Position numbers and translations under genes: made by a program. This document shows positions 1 to 12,153 of a DNA stretch of 64,000 nt, in pieces. The stretch spans positions 3,472,001 to 3,536,000 of the forward strand of contig JAUKUA010000006.1 of NCBI GenBank assembly GCA_030549175.1, written 5' to 3'. The notes under the pieces were generated by a model. It did no database searches and had not been told where the DNA came from. It saw only the letters and a list, made by a program, of their open reading frames with translations. Origin of the DNA: Lasiosphaeris hirsuta. Its lineage: Eukaryota; Ascomycota; Sordariomycetes; Sordariales; Lasiosphaeriaceae. Positions within the stretch are counted from its first letter, which is position 1. Each line of letters opens with the position of its first letter.

Positions 1-3000
1 GCAGCGGGACGGGTGGGGGTCTTGGGGGCAAGGACGGCCATCGACTCGGACCAGACCATCGATTCCCTCATCTGGGCCTGCGACATGCGGCGTTGCTGCT
101 GCGCGATGATGTCCGCAGCCGAGGGCAAGACGGACGCGTTGAGGGACTCGGGCTCCACCGTTAGCTGCGGGGCAAACATGCCCCGGCTCATTGATGTCCG
201 GCGGTTGTAGTCTTGCTGTGCTGCTTGCTGGACAAAGATCTTCTCCTGCTCAAGCGCCTCAATCTGTGCCATAATCATAGCACGCCGCGCCGCATCGGCT
301 GTCGCCGTGATGTCGGTAGGGAGCGGTGGAACAGACTCCTCACTTTGCTGCTCAAGCACACGAATCTGCGCACGGATTTCCTCCTTGCGCCGGGTGCCTC
401 CGCTGCTGTCAGAGCGGCTCAGGGTGCGAGCACGCGAACTGGGCCGATCGCGGGTCCTAAGGCTCGAGCGTTGACGTCGGAGCTTTTTGGTAACATAGCA
501 TGACATGGCTGGGTGGACGGCCTCTTCGGGACAGGTAATAACTAGGGAACCAAAGAATACGGGATGGACAGAAGCTGGGTCGTAAGTGTAACCGGTTGCG
601 GCAGGGTGGAACCACTCAGAACGCGTCACGAGAGACTTCGCGGCGAAGACGGGGTGGCGGGTGGCAGGATCGAATGCTGGGCGAGAAGAAAGCATAATGG
701 CCTCCTGCAAAGCGGCATCCCATTCTGCAGGTGTTGCCGCGATCCGCTTGGGGCGCCCGGCAGAAATCGCCTCATTCAATGCTGCCTTCCAGTCCGAGTG
801 GGTGACCTCAGGACGACGGCTCTGGCGGCGCGCAGGGGATCTGGCCTTGGAAGCCCTGCTGATCCAGGGCTGTTCGATTTTCTTGGCTGCCGCCGACGCG
901 TTCCATAGGTTTGTTGAGGTCAGCTTCTCCAGTGGCCTGGCCTCAGAGGGATGCAGCTTGCGGTCCATGATCATGGCGGCTGGCTCCTCGGATGTGGTGC
1001 GGAAGTCAGATCGGTCGGTGTTGAGTGCAAACATGCCACTTCCTGAGGATAGCTTGCCCAACTTCACCTCGGGATTCCAAAGGCCAAGCGAAATCTCCTT
1101 GGCGATCTTCCTGACCTTCTTGATCTCGCTCGCAGAGCGAGGTATCTGAGAAGGCTTGGGCTGTGCTGGCACTGGCAGCGCGGCGGGTTGGACAACAGCT
1201 GGGGCAGCTGGGGGAGCAGCACGAGGGATCTTGGATGCCTTTGGGTTCGCTGGCAGCCCAATGACAGCCGGTTTCGGCTTAGGAGCCGATTCTCTGGTCT
1301 CGTACTCATCCTCCAGCGCCCAGAAGTTAGAGCTCTCGTCAATCACAATGGCCTCCGATCTGCCATTGCGCGACTTTGGCTCCGAGACAGCTGGCTGGCG
1401 AGGCTGTTCGAAGAAAAGATCACGGGGTGCGGCCAACCCAATGACAATAGATTGCTCCCGTGATGACCGATCTCCGTCATCGTCAGAGGCCATCTCGTTG
1501 ATGTAGTCGTCTACGACGGAGTTAGAAGCCGGCGGGAACATGCTGTTCTTGGAAGGCACCGCATCCGAATTCAGGAGACTTGCGATCTCCCAGAGAGTAG
1601 TCTCATCGAAACCATCATCGCTTTCGTCGCCTTCTCCCTCATCCGAGTTCTGGTCCTCATCTTCATCATCATCATAATCATCGAAAAAAGATGACGAGTA
1701 CTCGGCTGACTCCAGTTGCTTTGAGCGGTTCTCGTGGCCCCCATTGAGAGATGGACCGCCAGATGCCATAGTGCCGGGCATGGCTTTGAACACTGCTGGC
1801 CGTGAGGGCTGCACGAACGCCGTGTCCGACTTCTCGCCCCAGGGAAACTGGAAGATTCCAAGAGTCCCCCGCTTGTCTGGCAACGGCTCGGGACTCTCGA
1901 GGATATCTGGTAATAGAGTCATGCGCTTATTGCGACGGGGAGGCTTCTGTGTGAGGGGGCGGGAGGCCTTCTGAGATTCTGGCATTCCATGTGTGGACGA
2001 TCGCCTAGTGTTTGCGGGAGGCGCAGCTGAGGCCCATGATGGCCGCCAGAGTCCGGGGCCCGCGTTCGCATTGTCGTAAGGCTTGCGCCAAAGCTCTGAG
2101 CTCTGAATCTGAAGAGGAGCCGACTCCTTTCTTTGTTTTGACCGGACTGAGAGCCCAGGTAGCTCAACCTGGGGTTGGGGAGCAGCCCTCGGGACATAGT
2201 TCCATAGCAGGTTCCTTGAAGTGAATGACTCCTTTGGTGCTGGCTTCCATAGTGACGCTGATGGCGCAGGGTTATTGAGGGCGCGGGCGACAGCCGCGCC
2301 AAGTCGGCTTCCCATGCTCGGCTCCTCCTCCTCGTCAGACTGGTCAGACTCGGGGGGCGTAGGGCTGCCTAGCTGGGAGTTACCCAGCTGAGCATTAGAG
2401 ACAGATAGGAAGTTGGCATTGCGGGTACGCAGTAAATCGACTGTCGCTTCCATGTACTCAGTTTGAGCCTCCGTCAATCGCTTCTGCCATCCACTTGTTG
2501 CTCGCTCACCCTGGGAACTTCCCTCGCCAGGATTGACGATTCCGCTGTTCCGCATTCGAGCACGTCGTGAAAGCCTCCGCTCCAACGCAATGCTAGTCCT
2601 CGCAGCGGGCTCGCGGGCGAGCTGGATGGGGATCTCGACTCGCGAATTCCTATTGGTGTTTGGTGACATGGTCTGAACGCTGGTCAATGAGTCGCGCCCG
2701 AGGTCATGCTTCATCTCCTGCCAGTGGTCCTCCTGCTGACCCATCTCCTTTTCGAGGTTCTCAAGCAGTGCCAGGCGCCGTGACGGGCTCTCCAGAGAAT
2801 TCCGGTTGGACTCCTCGAGTTTCTTCAGCTGTGCGTGGATTTCCTGCAGCGCATGCTCAGGGGACTCAAGCGGGGATGGTTCTGCCTGAATGACAATCTT
2901 GTTCTTGCTGACGATGCCATTCAGCTGGAGAGGTGTAGGGGTCGGGACTTTCCTGGATCGCGTCGAGTTCTGTCTGGCGGAGAAGGTTGGGCATTCGTCA

Positions 3001-5962
3001 CCTACCCGACGATGCCACTGATTTGGAGAGGTTTGTTCGGGCCGGAAAGTTGACTCGCTTTCCAAAAGCCAAGATTCTTGTGGGTAAGGCTGCTGCTGGC
3101 TTGTAGTAGGGCCACTGGTCTTGGTCTCTCTAGGCACGCGGCGGTCTGTCTTCTGGACGGCAGGGGGCTGAACAGCTTTCCGCGTGACCGACACTCCCAC
3201 TGCAAGTTCAGGAGAGTGAACGGTGCCCCAATTTATGGTGGCATCATCTTCGGTCCTGCCATCTGTGAAGTCTGTCCAGGCCGAACTTCGTGCAGGGATC
3301 GGGGGAGGAATCAATGGTGAAGATGCTCGTTTTGTCGAGTTTTCGGAAGAAAGTTGCTTGCCGCGCGACCTGGAGCTGTCTCTGTCACCGGTAATTCCAG
3401 GGAGCCAAGAGTTTCCAATATCGTCCCCGAGATTCAACTCGGTGAGAGGACTGAATCTGGAGGTTGGATCTGGCTTCTTTCGCGGAATCTCGTCCACGTC
3501 AAGGATGCTTTCCGTCTTAAAAGACGTCTTCGTTGTTCGATTGGATCGCCGATGATCGTCAGACTCGCCCGGAGAAGAGCTCATGTCCAAGTAGGACACA
3601 GGGATGGGCGGGAGGTTGGGGATAGAAGATCTCCGCCTGTCAGCGTTACCACTAGGCGGACTTGGGAAGAACAGTGTCATCTTCTCATCTACCGTCATGC
3701 TCTTAGTGTCATTGGGCTGTGGTCTGATTGATGTACCGCCGACCATTGAGTTTATCGGAAGCGGAGGAAGCTCCCCCAGTTGAGTTGGGCTCCCAGGAGC
3801 CGACGACATGAGCATAGACCTGCTTACGGACCCCCCAGACTTGCTTCTCCTATGCGGGGAGGGGCTCGGCTGGGGAACCGGGTCCGCAACCTTCCGTGGG
3901 ATGGGGCGGGGCCGATTTACCACCGAGGTAGCCGTCGTAGGAGATTCAAGACCTGTAGCTTCCTTGGTTCCGCGCTTGTTTGCGCCCTTGATGATAGTCT
4001 GAACGATGGCAGGGTCGTCGTAAACAATATTGTTGACAAACATGACAGTTTGCTGCTGCTGCTGCTGCTCTTGTGAAAGCTTCATTCCCCGCGCTCTCGG
4101 ATTAGACGGTAGTCCAATTGTTGGCCGTCTTTGGAGTGGGGCCTTTGAAGGCTCAGGGGCCGGCGCCTTTGGAGATGGAGGAGCTTGCCTTGACGGCCGA
4201 ATATCAGGTCTCGAGACAGGAACTTGCGCGAAGACTGTCGGGGCAAGTGATTGCTGGGAGGGTGGTGATACGGGCCGGGACTGCAGAGTCTGCACAGTCT
4301 CGACAAGCTGAACGGGTTGCGGAAGGGAAGGCATTTGCTCCTGCACGGGTTGTCGTGGAGACCTTCGGCGGAGTTCTTCAACGCCCGGGGACAACTGGGA
4401 TGCTGTGCTCGAAGCAACACTTTTGGGCTGGAGGTTGACGGGGAGCGTACCGGGTTGAGAAACCATCGACGCGACCTCCTTTCTCTTGACACTCACACCC
4501 CGCTTCAGCACCTCCTCAGGGCTCATGCTGATTTGCGTGATTGGGCGATTGGGAGTTGGAGTAGAATCCGCTGGCATTTTTGCCCTTCTAACCCTCTCTG
4601 CCTCCGCAGCTTCTTCAAGGCCCATAGTAGCGATCTTGTTGAGCGGGTTCTGAGCGTCATTATCTTGAAGAATTGGGTTGCTGATCATAACTTTCGCAAC
4701 CGTAATCGACGTAGGGTTGCTTGCACCAAACCCAAACAAGCTCCTCTTTTGAGAAGCTGATCTCTCAACCTTTCGTGCACGGCCTGACCCCTGAAGCGAA
4801 TTCTCGCGCTGAGGGAACTGGTCTTGGGCTGCATCCTCACCAATTCTGCCCATCCCGGAGATTGGAAAGTCGGCACTCGTCTCGTCCTTGAGCCGGGGTA
4901 CTTCTCGTGGATTGATGAAGGTCGTGGAAGACCGGATCGCGGCCTCCTTGATGTCTTCATAGCGGGAGGGAGGATAGTCGGAATCAGAGGTGGATATATC
5001 ACGGCTGATGTTGATTCGTCTCGGCGATGGGGCCTCTGGTGGTCTTGAGCGTGACCCTCTTGGCGAAGCGAATGTTCCAGCACACCCAGTCACAATTACT
5101 AGATGGTTCGTCAGCATAGCCTTTAGATGATAGTTCAAGGGGGTAAACCCACTGATTAAAATAGTCAGGCCAGTGGCAGGCACAGCGGTCCTGACTACCA
5201 GCTCCACGGTCCTGATGCCGAGCGATAGCGTCACGCTAGTCTAGAAGATTTTTAGTATGCCGCAACCCAGTTTAAATATGAGGGCTCCGTACCGCCGTCC
5301 AGATCGCAAAACCAAGCAGCACAAGCTTGATCGATGCGCTTCGAGTGGGGTCAGACTGTTTGTCTTCCCGCGCCGACGAGAAAGCCTTTACTGTGAGAAG
5401 TGAAATAATGACCGCATCCAAAGCAATAACAACTACCGCAACAGGGAACGACGACGTTGTCGCGACGCAGAAAGTGTCGGTCTGCGGTCTGGTGAACCCG
5501 ACAAACACCGCCCCCGCGACGAACCGGCCCAGCACCACAAACTGAGGGGTCATCTGCCATATCGTTGGCTTCGTCCCGCTATTCAATGCCCATACCAGAT
5601 ACTGTTCGATCGAAAACCTTCCGAGCTGGTCGAAAATGGCGGCAAAAATAACGCCAACTTGGCATGGCATCGGCGATCTCGTGATGTCGAGGAGAACGGT
5701 GATGAAATCGACTTGAGCCCACAGGGCCGCACTTAGAAGGAATAAAATGAGGACCAGCCTCTGGCTGTCCCGGAAAATCGCAGAGCCATGACCCTTGGTG
5801 TAGAGAAAGAGAGCTGCCGACGCAGCGTTGACAACAATGCCACTATACCAACACGTTAGCGGTCGAAGGTCCCTTCCCGGCGAGAAGTCTCAAATGCTGA
5901 GGCGCCAAAACTAACAATGTGAATGCCGCGACCAGGCCTTGGGTGGCGCCCTCGATGGCCAT
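1..5962 (-). CDS. Large seven-TM-like membrane protein with very long disordered tail (C-terminus outside window)
   Basis: Three exons are inferred: 5916-5962, 5293-5842 and <1-5240. The introns are 5843-5915 and 5241-5292, with GT-AG ends and consistent phases. The start is the ATG at 5962 (MAIEGATQGL). The first 270 or so residues hold about seven hydrophobic segments, including GLVAAFTFGIVV, LVLILFLLSAALWA, VGVIFAAIF, FVAGAVFVGF, AVVVIALDAVIISLLTV, KLVLLGFAIWTATSVTLSL and VVRTAVPATGLTILI. The third exon stays open for 5.2 kb. It encodes a Ser/Pro/Gln/Arg-rich, presumably cytosolic tail with a Q6 run, an Asp/Glu-rich patch near 1630-1690 and charged helical stretches near its end. At least 1,945 residues are encoded here. 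The topology resembles a receptor or scaffold, but I recognise no named family. No neighbour suggests a function. The gene model is fairly secure; the role is unknown. Confidence 0.82.
4050..4069 (-). repeat. CAG microsatellite encoding polyglutamine
   Basis: This short CTG/CAG run lies in frame in the tail of the 7TM-like protein and encodes six consecutive glutamines (five CAG and one CAA). Such runs are often length-polymorphic in fungi. No function is implied. Confidence 0.8.
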
Positions 5963-8464
5963 GATGGGCTGCGTCGTTCAGTGGCAAAGGATCACGGGCA
6001 GGAAAAAGAAGAAAAAAAGAAAGCCCAGTCAATGGGGCAAGTGAACGAAATAGAAGAGAAAGATATCAGAGAGGGCATGTCGTAGTGAAAACATCCGTAT
6101 CACGGTGTTACTGTGAATAGTGGCAATGGCATGCCGCTGAAGCCATTCTGTACGTATCCTGACACCCAGCAGAATGTACGTGTGAAGGAGGGAAGAGCAA
6201 CTGGGAATAGAGTTGTCGAGAGGGACTCGAGACTGCAACACTACAGCCGTCAACCGGATCGGCGACGAAACCGAGTGGAGAAAGGGGGGCGGCCGTCGAG
6301 CGCGCAAGACCGCCAAGGCCTGGGTCGTCGCGTAACGGCACAGGGACAGGTGAGGGACAACGGTCCACGGACTCCCGCAACCCACCCAGCGGCGCCGCTT
6401 GTGGGGATGGACAAAAAGAGAGGGATACCCCCGGTACGCATGTCGCCATGTGCGTGGGCAGACCAGCCTCTCGAGTCGCTACGTGGGATGGCCGGGCGAA
6501 TGCTCAAACGGTCGCATTGCAGGGCATCGTTGGAGATCTCGCCATGCACTGTTCATGCCGGTGGTAGGCATAGGGGGATGATTGGATGGCATGCAAGGCT
6601 GACAAGCTCAAAGCTCGCGGTGTTGGGTCGGACCCCAGTCGGCCTCTGTTTCACTCGAAACCTGACATGTTACATCTGGGCCAGGCACTTGCAAAGACCG
6701 CTGGACCTCGACTCTGGCTGATAAGAATCCATAACCTTTGAAAGAACCACCTGGTTGTCGAGATCTCCTTGTTGATTGAGATGAGATCTTTCGACTAAAA
6801 TGTGGTTGGTGTGTTGGTGTACGTGTGAGGCGGGAGAGACCAACGCCATCAAGAACTCGCCGTACCGGCTCCAGATGGTAGGATGGCGAGATGCTAGCCG
6901 TGGATACAAAGCAACAATTAAAGGGCCGGGTTAGCTCCGTCGGAGACTTTGGGGTAAGAGACTAGACTCTTTCGAAGTGAATTGATGCTGGCGGTGATAC
7001 AATTGTGCGACTCTGCGTCAGAGCATCTGAACTTCGGTGCTCACACATGAGCTCGAGTCGAGGTCGTGCCTTGGGCAGTTTCAATCAAGTCTCCAGCGGC
7101 AAGAAGCTTGACTCGATAGGAAGACATCAACAGCAAGTCAGACAATGAGCCCGTACGTGTCCAATCTTCGCATCGGCCGCCAAAAGAAAAGAAACTGTAC
7201 TGTCTCTGATGTCGAAATGGAATGACTTGCAGGAAAATCTGGCAAGTTTATTTTTGGCCCCCGTCATAGCAGGGTAACCCAACGCGGGGAGCGCCTCCTT
7301 GTCGGGGTTTCGCTCAGACGCCAAGAACCGCCCTGAAACCCCTAGCTCATTTAAGTTGTTCACATCAGCCTTATCTGTTCTTGCCTCGCTATCGATAAGC
7401 TTGCCCGGGGCTTGCACGATAAGCTCAAGGGTTCCTCGCCAGTCATCATCGCTTCCACCCTGAGCCATAACTCTGCACGACGACTTGTAACCTCCTCAAT
7501 GGTTCGCTAAATCGAAAAACAGACGAGAGGATCCCGCGATAAAGTCAATTGCCCATCTCAGCCTTGGCAGAAACTTGGCGGATCCAAAACGTCAAGTCCT
7601 CGATCGCCAGCAGCCGAAAGCTGAAGGCGGGAAAATAGCGAGAGAGAAGTTAGCCGTGGGATGTACTCTGTAGTCCGATCTGCGTTCTTTCAGCCGGTAG
7701 TCTCTTGACGTCTCGGGAGCCCAAAGAGCCGCATCCAAGCCGTCATGTAGCAGGAGTCTTCGCTTATAACCGAACGTATGGATAACTCCATTTGGTCGCG
7801 CTAACTGGTGTTGAGCAGGCTGAATTGCCTAGAACGGGTGGACATGATGAACCTCGGCTGAACGATGGCTTCAAGTGTAAGAGCTGTAAGGGCACCGGCG
7901 TTGTCCGGAGGGGACCCGCATCGGCCGCGCACCGAAAATACACAGTTCACGGATCATCGGGCTGAATGACCCGCCGTGCTATTTGACGGACTGATTCGGG
8001 CTTGTAACCGTGTGGCTTCTTGCTTATCAAGCCCCGAGCACCAAGGCTGGAAGGCTAGCAGTCAATGCCATAGAATGCAATAGTCTTGTGAATCTGGATA
8101 GAAGGGCCACATCTGTCTGTAAGCACCTGCCAACATAGGGTTGCCTATTTTTTTAATTTTTTTTTTTTTTGGTGTGAGGCAGAGAGAAGTTGATGCCAGG
8201 CGCAACCGGCGCGTTCGAGATCGGGCTTCGGCAGCATGTCCCGGACGAAATGCGGGGCCGGTGAATGCGGGGACGGTCGTGATGGGCTCTTGTGTCATTG
8301 CACCTCAATCGTCTGGCCTGTTTCTGACTCACTTGAAGTCAGTCACATTTCTTTGTCGCCTTAAAAACCAGAGTAGGCCGCACCCTACTGAATTGCCCCG
8401 CGTCAAATTCACATCCTGCAATTAGACGTCCCGAGACCGCGTCAGTTCCCAGATCAACTTCAAG
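5963..8464. other. Intergenic region between the 7TM-like gene and the flavin-binding gene
   Basis: This 2.5 kb region separates two divergently transcribed genes, so it must carry both promoters. Apart from the weak candidate at 7127-7468, I see no reading frame with a family signature or a consistent exon chain. A T-rich run is at about 8149-8171. Confidence 0.6.
7127..7468 (-). CDS. Possible small hypothetical protein
   Basis: An uninterrupted frame of 113 codons starts MAQGGSDDDWRGTLELIVQ and is acidic and protein-like over its first 70 residues. The C-terminal 40 residues (from about AKNKLARF) look less convincing and may be read-through of an intron. No domain is recognised, there is no signal peptide, and no splice pattern supports a longer gene. 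It could be noncoding chance sequence. Reported only because the N-terminal half has balanced composition. Confidence 0.25.
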   Translation of the reverse strand: MAQGGSDDDWRGTLELIVQAPGKLIDSEARTDKADVNNLNELGVSGRFLASERNPDKEALPALGYPAMTGAKNKLARFSCKSFHFDIRDSTVSFLLAADAKIGHVRAHCLTCC

Positions 8465-9504
8465 ATGCCTCGTCAGGAACTCGAATATCCGAATGAGCCG
8501 TATAGCACAGTCAAGCGCTTGAGCGCACGGGGCAAGAATATCTCATATCGCTCGCAAGACAAACGCGCTGAGCTAACATATATCAGGTCGCTACTCGCTC
8601 AAGACCATACACCAGATCGTAAACTCATCCCACATGCTGCACGTCTCGTTCAATTCGTCCGATAGCCCTTTCCCGGCAATCCTACCCATGATTGGCCAGA
8701 TGGGCTCATTTGACCGTCCCAGTGCCGATCTAGACGATGTCCTCGAACTGTATCTGCACGGGTCCGTCAGCCTCTTGTTTACTTTCCCGTGCTTCCCCCC
8801 CTTTTATTGGCTCGCCAGCCAATCACAGCGCCAAGACCAACCCCTTTTCCACCCCTTTTCCTCCCTCCCACACCCACCATCATCATCAACAAAAGTCCCC
8901 ATCCCCCGGCTAATCCCTCCCAAGCTACGTCTCCTCGCGCATCATCAACCTCACCCGCGCCACCCCCTCAGACCCATCCACCCCAAAGGGGCTGCCCCTC
9001 TCCGTCGCGGCGTCGCACGTCGACGGGCTGGTGCTCGCCCTGACGCCCAACAGCCACTCGCTCAACTACCGCAGCGCGGTGCTCTTCGGGCACGCGACGC
9101 TGGTGACCGACGTGGCCGAGAAGCTGTACGCGATGGAGCTCATCACCAACGCCATCGTGCCGGACCGCTGGCGCCACACACGCGTGCCGCCCAACGCGGC
9201 TGAGATGCAGAGCACGTCGGTGCTACGCATGCGCATCGCCACCGGAAGCGCCAAGATCCGCACCGGCGCGCCGCACGACGAGCGGGGCGACATCGAGGAT
9301 GAGGAGCTCCTGGAGCGCGTGTGGACTGGCGTCGTGCCCATGTACCAGGTCTTTGGGGAGCCCGTGTCGGGGCCGTATAACAAGGTGGAGGGCGTGCCGG
9401 GGTATCTGGGGGAGTATGCCAGAGAGGCTAATGCGGATAGTAAGAGGGCGGCGGAGGAGGCGCTGGTGGAGGAGGCGCCTAAGAAGGGGTCTGGGGCTGA
9501 ATGA
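8465..9504 (+). CDS. Pyridoxamine 5'-phosphate oxidase-related FMN-binding split-barrel protein
   Basis: Three exons are inferred: 8465-8531, 8587-8761 and 8925-9504, giving 273 residues. The product resembles the flavin-nucleotide-binding family of fungi and bacteria (Pyridox_ox_2 type, split beta-barrel). Visible motifs are TVKRLSARGRYSLKTIHQIV at the N-terminus, LHVSFNS, FPAILPMIGQMGSFDRPSAD, YLHGYVSSRIINLTR, SHVDGLVLALTPNSHSLNYR and MELITNAIVPDRW. The last half contains the conserved VWTGVVPMYQVFGEPV. The first intron (8532-8586) has a GC donor (GCAAGA) with a normal CTAAC branch and CAG acceptor; only this splice joins R-G-R-Y in frame. The second intron (8762-8924) is 163 nt, long for this window. 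The substrate is unknown; members bind FMN or a related flavin and may be oxidoreductases. Confidence 0.88.
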
Positions 9505-10801
9505 GGTGGTAGTGTTTCAAAAATGCTTTCTCGTAAGATGACTGCCGTGTCAGTAATCTATCTATACGAGGGCAGGCATGAAGTTAAAAGTACTGGTAGT
9601 AGTTCTTGTTTGTTCGGCTGACAGGAGACATTGAGTATCGGCTTGGAGAGCTGTCGCATTTGCCCTTCGACAAAGCTTTACATTGTATGATCTCTATGCT
9701 ACTAGATAGGGACTACCTAGGTAGTCTAAAGATCGTATACCATAAATTGGTGTCGGTGTCGCCGTCATCGATGCTATACAAGAAGGCAAACTCCTCTCGA
9801 ATCAGTATAAAAGTCTCGAACCATGAAACCTGTCGGCCTAAGCGCCGCGAAATGAAACCAGAAAGTAAACATCATACGAAACTTGAGCGGCAGCATCCCC
9901 GTACATAAACTAGCTCAAAGATCGGGGCGTGCAGGTCGTCGTCTAATGGACATCAGATAAAGGACTCGGGCTCCCAAATGGCCAATCCAGTAGACTTGTC
10001 CTCACGCCACCATCTCCCCTTCTCCTCACTTCCATTCACTAAGCTCGCGTTTCTTTTCTCCCTTTGTGAACGGCACCATTAGGTCTCGAAAAGCGCTAAA
10101 GTCCCCGGCCTTCTGGGAGCCCGGATTTAAATAACATTGAAGTAGCACTACGTCCATGGCCCGGCCAACCGCTCTTGGGAACCGTACCTGGAAAGGGTCA
10201 GCCCCGCAGAGTTTTTTTGTCCGGCCAAGCCTGGGCGTGTGAATCTGGATATGTCGACACCTGGTATTTACGGCAAGCACAAATGTCTCCCCGATATCTT
10301 GAAGGTGTGAAGATAGCGAGACCTAGGATTTTTTATACTGTGTCATCCCATCCTAGACAAGCGACGGTGGAAGACAACAGTATTGCAATAAAAAGGGCTG
10401 AGGATGTTGGGAATGGAATCTAGATTGAAAAGACTTGTTTCATTACTTCTCTCGGTACATTTTGCTTGCGGGGATTTCGCTGCTTGGTTAGTCCATAGGT
10501 TGGCTCTTATATCTTGTCTTGTCCAACCTCCCTGCCGGCAGTGGAGTAAACTGGCCAGAACTTGAAGTCACGTTGGTAGTAGATTGCTTACAACCTGAGG
10601 ATTTCTTTTTAAAAAAAAAAAAATCCAAAAAAAATCCAGAGATAATAAAGCTAGGCAACTCGCTCAAGGAATGCACATGAAAACCACGACCATCAACAAT
10701 GGGAAACCGGATTTGCCAGGTGAGCGGTAGTCCTACCAAGACTTGGAGCTGTTACGGGAAGAATCACATTCACATCTCTTTGGTTTTGAGCCCCCGCAAC
10801 C
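9505..10801. other. Intergenic region
   Basis: The 3' flank of the flavin-binding gene. It holds a perfect 16-bp palindrome (9711-9726) and an A-rich run at about 10609-10631. No supported coding frame or RNA gene is seen. Confidence 0.55.
9711..9726. repeat. Perfect 16-bp palindrome centred on CCTAGG
   Basis: The sequence GACTACCTAGGTAGTC reads identically on both strands. The same TACCTAGGTA core recurs at other intergenic sites in this window, for example 19731-19740 and 22007-22016. Function is unknown. Confidence 0.75.
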
Positions 10802-11230
10802 CTACGTCTCCGGATTTCCTTCCACAACTTGTACGCGAAAAAAGATAACAAGCATCCAGGGCCATTCAGTGTACCTCACAAAGATTACCCTACCCGTCAA
10901 CAACAACACCGCTCCGAGCCAAAGGAGAAATCCTTCAGACCAACGCAGATTTGTCGCGTCCGGTACAACCACCCCCGCGGCATGGCTAGGGGTATTAGGC
11001 TCCCCATTGCGTTGACGGGCTTCGCCATCTTTCTTTGGGACCTTGGGATCCGGTGGATTGAGTCCCATCGCTCCCTTGTTGCAATTGCAGGTCGTTGCCC
11101 CGTATCCGCGAGTCGCGGGAGTGACTGAGGGACTGTTGGAGTATGGCGGAGAGGTTCTGAGCTGGGTATACTCGCCGCGGGCTTGGTTGGCGTCGGGGAT
11201 TGTCCGTTGTGAGGGGCGGATGAGCGTCAT
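10802..11230 (-). CDS. Possible small membrane-associated hypothetical protein
   Basis: The frame from the ATG at 11230 (MTLIRPSQRTIPDANQARGE) gives about 142 residues. The polar N-terminal half is rich in Pro, Ser, Thr and Asn. It is followed by a strongly hydrophobic segment (GFLLWLGAVLLLTGRVIF) near residues 95-112, which could span a membrane. The end after FVRYTEW may be intron read-through, since possible donors lie nearby. No family is recognised. It sits at the edge of the accessory block and could be lineage-specific or not a gene. Confidence 0.33.
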   Translation of the reverse strand: MTLIRPSQRTIPDANQARGEYTQLRTSPPYSNSPSVTPATRGYGATTCNCNKGAMGLNPPDPKVPKKDGEARQRNGEPNTPSHAAGVVVPDATNLRWSEGFLLWLGAVLLLTGRVIFVRYTEWPWMLVIFFRVQVVEGNPET

Positions 11231-12153
11231 TGTGAAGCAAAGCGCGTGGTTATTGTGGGTATTGGATGTATGTGGAGATGTGTGTGGGTGAGGTGATGAA
11301 GAGATATCGGACGTGATGAAGTCTCTGCAATGACGTCCATACACTTCTTATTATAGCTGGGAATTCTTATCTTGTTGGGAATCTAGTATAGAGTTCATGT
11401 TCTCGGCCGATAGAGTCGTCAAAGCCGACCGTGCGTGACGCTCAGGGCCCTCAACGCCTCTTGATACCATACTCATAGGGTAGAAAAACCTTGGTACAGT
11501 GATGAAGGTGGCCAGCCACCGGAGGCGGCAGAAGCAGAGTTTGTTTCTATAGTTCTAAATTATAGTTACACCACCCCCTTGCCCCAAGCCCTAAGCAACA
11601 CAACGGAAATGCCGATCTCGCGTCTTTGTGTTACTCCGACTCATTGAAGTAGGAAATGGAAAAGGGGCATTCTCCTCGGCAAAACATGTAGATGATTTCA
11701 GCCCAAAGAAGTTTTAAGTTGATGGGAATGCTGTAATACAACGAATTGAAGGTTAAAATAAAGGAGAAGCTTTCATAAGAAAATAGTTCACCTCTTCCAG
11801 TGTACCATGCGCTTTATCCACGCCACCAGCTCCAACCCACCAGAATGCCCCGTGAATCCAAACCCACGCTACAGGCCCAAAGAAAAACCGGAAAACAAAC
11901 TTTTAATATTCTTCGTTGCCAAAGCGCCAGAGCTAAACGATTGTCGTTAATATAAAGTACATTGAGAACAAAGGTGAGCCGCTGCCAAATAGGAGTGGGT
12001 GGCTATGCGATAAAATGGAGGAGGTTCCCAGTCAGAAAAGGAGCTGTGTTTCACACGACAGCTCTCCGAATTAGACAGGATTCTGTAGTACATGCCAGAG
12101 ATCATCTCGAGCTTCAAGAATTCAAATCGGCCTCCTTGGCAACTTAGGGAACA
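11231..12153. other. Intergenic region
   Basis: About 0.9 kb without a credible coding frame. It is moderately AT-rich at 11500-11960. I see no repeat or RNA gene. Confidence 0.5.
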
